Part shown: in pieces, positions 6,459 to 7,923 of the stretch
Layout: each line of letters begins with the position of its first letter
Position numbering within the stretch: the stretch's first letter is position 1
Source of the DNA: Deltaproteobacteria bacterium
GTDB lineage: Bacteria; Myxococcota_A; Polyangia; Polyangiales; Houyiibacteriaceae
Direction of reading: 5' to 3'
Length of the DNA: 7,923 nt
Assembly (NCBI GenBank): GCA_027295555.1
Contig: JAPUKT010000171.1
Span: 1 to 7,923, forward strand
The notes under the pieces: model-generated
Database searches by the model: none
What the model saw: only the letters and a program-made list of their open reading frames with translations
Told to the model about the DNA's origin: nothing
Program-made: the position numbers and the translations under genes

Positions 6459-7508
6459 CTATTGATTGTTCCGGGCGACCATTCCGCCTCGCATCGACGC
6501 CATGCGCTTGAACCCGAGCTTCTCGAGCTCGAGGGCAACCCGGCCGGACCTCCGACCAGAGCGGCAGATGGTGATGACCGGCTGCTCGCGATCCCAAGCC
6601 TTGGAGGCCTCGTCAACCGTGCCCATCGGGACTACCTCCACGCCCTCGATCACTCCATCGGACTCGGCTTCATCGATCTCGCGAACGTCGACCATGCGGA
6701 TCCCAGCTCTGTTTCGTGCGACCCAGTCAATCGTCACTTCGGGGACCCCTTCTGGCGTTCGCTCGATGGCGGCCCACCCGCGTTCCGGAAGCGGATCGCC
6801 AGACATCGACTCCGGAGGAACCAAGCCGCATTGCAGGTTGGCGGGCACCGCTTCGTGGATCTTCTTCGGTGCCGGCAGGTTGAGGTTGTTCATGATCTCC
6901 GCGAACTCAGCTTCGGTCTTGCCGCCGCCGACTCTCGGGTTGAGCCTTTTCTCTTCGCCCACGGTCGTGAAAGGCTGCCCGCGATAGTCGTGACCCGGCC
7001 AGACGATCGTGTCATCGGGGAGGGTGAAGATCTTTTCGTGGATCGAGCGGTAGAGCTTGTGTGGATCGCCCTGTTGGAAGTCCGTACGACCGGTGCCGCG
7101 GATGAAGATCGCATCGCCCGTGAAGGCGTGCTTGTGATCCGAAGTGACGAAGGTGACGCATCCGTCCGTGTGCCCCGGGGTTGCCCGAACTTCGAACTTC
7201 AAACCGCCTGCCTCGAGCGTGCTGCCGTCCTGAACCAGTACGTCTGCACATACAGCTCCCGCGTTTGCCCCCACCACGGCCTTGCTGCCAAGGCGCTCCC
7301 GCAAGAGCCCCGATGCCGTGATGTGATCGGCGTGGGCGTGCGTGTCCATCGTGTACACGAGCTCAAGCCCGAGCTCGTCGAGGAGCTTGATGTCGCGCTC
7401 GATCTGGTCGATGACCGGGTCGATCAACACAGCCTTGCCCGATTCCTCGTCGGCGACGAGATAGGTGTAGGTCCAGGTTTCGTGATCGAAGAGTTGACGA
7501 AGTAGCAT
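6459..7508 (-). CDS. Persulfide dioxygenase (ETHE1-type) fused to C-terminal rhodanese
   Basis: This 349-aa fusion has two parts. Residues 1 to about 230 are a metallo-beta-lactamase fold of the ETHE1 type. THAHADH at 56-62 and PGHTDG at 111-116, with D132 in FTGDAIFIRGTGRTDF and H173 in WPGHDYRG, point to a single iron held by H57, H113 and D132. GRTDFQQGD is a hallmark of persulfide dioxygenases, which oxidise glutathione persulfide to sulfite. Residues about 250-349 form one rhodanese domain with active-site C315 in ICRSGRRSG, for sulfane-sulfur transfer. The architecture resembles PRF fusions and CstB, but CstB has an additional rhodanese-like domain. The start is ATG7508, with GGGAGGT 5 nt upstream. 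The open frame to 7649 is not needed and carries no homology. It is probably co-transcribed with the TauE/SafE gene and is divergent from the Tat-protein gene. Confidence 0.95.
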   Translation of the reverse strand: MLLRQLFDHETWTYTYLVADEESGKAVLIDPVIDQIERDIKLLDELGLELVYTMDTHAHADHITASGLLRERLGSKAVVGANAGAVCADVLVQDGSTLEAGGLKFEVRATPGHTDGCVTFVTSDHKHAFTGDAIFIRGTGRTDFQQGDPHKLYRSIHEKIFTLPDDTIVWPGHDYRGQPFTTVGEEKRLNPRVGGGKTEAEFAEIMNNLNLPAPKKIHEAVPANLQCGLVPPESMSGDPLPERGWAAIERTPEGVPEVTIDWVARNRAGIRMVDVREIDEAESDGVIEGVEVVPMGTVDEASKAWDREQPVITICRSGRRSGRVALELEKLGFKRMASMRGGMVARNNQ

Positions 7509-7513
7509 CGGGT

Positions 7514-7520
7514 ACCTCCC
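7514..7520 (-). promoter_or_regulatory. Strong ribosome binding site GGGAGGT fixing the PDO-rhodanese start
   Basis: GGGAGGT-ACCCG-ATG is a near-consensus Shine-Dalgarno with five-base spacing. It selects ATG7508 over the longer open frame to 7649. Confidence 0.85.
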
Positions 7521-7581
7521 TAACCATCTGAAATGACGGATTTCTAGCGCTGTTTTGAAAAAAACCCCAGCGAATCCCATG

Positions 7582-7599
7582 CGCACAGCGTTCTGTGCG
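7582..7599. repeat. Hairpin, 7-bp perfect stem with tetraloop
   Basis: CGCACAG (7582-7588), loop CGTT, CTGTGCG (7593-7599). It lies in the 191-bp divergent region, about 74 bp upstream of the PDO-rhodanese ATG. It could be a 5'-leader hairpin or part of an operator. No function is established. Confidence 0.45.
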
Positions 7600-7623
7600 G
7601 GGGCTACCGCTGGCTCCGCCCCC
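7599..7623. repeat. Inverted repeat GGGGGC / GCCCCC
   Basis: GGGGGC (7599-7604) and GCCCCC (7618-7623) form a 6-bp all-GC stem with a 13-nt loop. It abuts, and shares one base with, the preceding CGTT-loop hairpin, giving two back-to-back stems. The role is unknown. Confidence 0.35.
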
Positions 7624-7653
7624 ATCGGCCACGGCGCGGCCCGAGCCACCTGC

Positions 7654-7681
7654 CTCCCACGGGTTTTCTATAGCGTGGGAG
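7654..7681. promoter_or_regulatory. Operator-like inverted repeat upstream of the Tat-protein gene
   Basis: CTCCCACG (7654-7661) and CGTGGGAG (7674-7681) are perfect 8-bp complements separated by 12 bp, so the half-sites are centred 20 bp apart, about two helical turns. The AT-rich spacer contains CTATAG, which could serve as a -10. The second arm ends 18 bp before ATG7700. The arrangement suits a dimeric regulator or a 5'-UTR hairpin. This is seen in the sequence; its function is inferred. Confidence 0.45.
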
Positions 7682-7699
7682 TGTGCGAGAAGACTCACC

Positions 7700-7923
7700 A
7701 TGACGGTTCCCGAGGGCGAACAAAGTGCGCGCGACGGGCTCTTCAGTTTCCTCTCTCGGCGAAGGTTCCTCAAGGCGAGCTTGGTTGCGGGCGGTGCCCT
7801 GCTCGGGGTTGGCGGTGGAGGTCTATTCATCCTGCGGGGACGCGCGCCGAAAATCGCTGGCCTACAGGTGCTCGACGCACACGAGTATCAGACCGTCCAG
7901 AGCCTGGTCGAGATCATGTTCCC
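7700..7923 (+). CDS. Tat-exported protein, probable gluconate 2-dehydrogenase subunit 3 family (partial, 3' end beyond window)
   Basis: An open frame from ATG7700 runs without a stop to the window end (74 complete codons). Residues 19-25 read SRRRFLK, a perfect match to the twin-arginine SRRxFLK motif. A Gly/Ala/Leu-rich hydrophobic core follows (ASLVAGGALLGVGGGGLFIL, 26-45), so the folded protein, possibly with a cofactor or partner, is sent to the periplasm. After the signal, LQVLDAHEYQTVQSLVEIMF resembles the start of gluconate 2-dehydrogenase subunit 3-like proteins, which typically read 'L...E...L..L.E.I.P'. Those are small subunits paired with a GMC-type flavin dehydrogenase encoded next door. 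The family call rests on about 18 residues and is moderate. The Tat signal is clear. The RBS is weak (GAGAAG, about 9 nt upstream). The gene is transcribed divergently from the PDO-rhodanese gene. Confidence 0.75.
   Translation, partial: MTVPEGEQSARDGLFSFLSRRRFLKASLVAGGALLGVGGGGLFILRGRAPKIAGLQVLDAHEYQTVQSLVEIMF

Noticed and set aside
6084..7505. 473-aa plus-strand open frame opposite PDO-rhodanese and TauE/SafE
   Set aside because: It crosses two genes with clear function on the minus strand. The translation is rich in Arg, Asp and His without domain signatures.
7509..7649. N-terminal extension of the PDO-rhodanese frame
   Set aside because: It would read through the hairpins and the GGGAGGT site. 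The metallo-beta-lactamase domain begins normally at ATG7508.
1..7923. Mobile elements, phage genes, CRISPR arrays, tRNA or rRNA genes
   Set aside because: No transposase or integrase motifs, terminal repeats, regularly spaced repeats or tRNA-like cloverleaf sequences were found on reading either strand. A covariance-model scan was not possible.

Overview
The window reads as chromosomal DNA from a GC-rich, Gram-negative heterotroph. The Gram-negative reading rests on an exported protein with a beta-barrel-like C-terminus ending in Phe, and on two genes whose families normally use glutathione. A myxobacterial or deltaproteobacterial-type host would fit the gene mix, but this is inference and no marker gene is present. 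There is no tRNA, rRNA, CRISPR array, transposase or phage gene. Genes are tightly packed and all intergenic gaps are under 200 bp.

Layout from left to right. (1) The first 66 bases hold the edge of a neighbouring gene whose strand cannot be settled. (2) A rightward gene (about 168-833) encodes a secreted, Pro/Glu-rich probable outer-membrane beta-barrel protein. (3) A leftward four-gene operon (4973 down to 852) runs, in transcription order: DltE-type short-chain dehydrogenase, APH/ACAD10-like phosphotransferase, alpha-methylacyl-CoA racemase (CaiB/BaiF family), and an uncharacterised protein with a RDKSWG motif. The last three are joined by a one-base stop/start overlap and a one-base gap. 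(4) A rightward 2-hydroxychromene-2-carboxylate isomerase-like (DsbA/GST-kappa) gene starts only about 47 bp from the SDR start. (5) A leftward pair encodes an ETHE1-type persulfide dioxygenase fused to a rhodanese, then a TauE/SafE membrane permease. (6) A 191-bp divergent region contains three inverted repeats. (7) The start of a Tat-exported protein, probably of the gluconate 2-dehydrogenase subunit 3 family, runs off the right edge.

Two functional themes emerge. The four-gene operon looks like an acyl-CoA or hydroxy-lipid catabolic module: a racemase with its full catalytic set, a small-molecule kinase that by analogy with LvaA/ACAD11 could act on a hydroxyacyl-CoA, a dehydrogenase, and an unknown protein. 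The PDO-rhodanese plus TauE/SafE pair is a compact sulfide/persulfide module, in which persulfide is oxidised to sulfite, sulfane sulfur is transferred, and sulfite could be exported. The best candidate for something undescribed is the coupled APH-racemase-RDKSWG operon.
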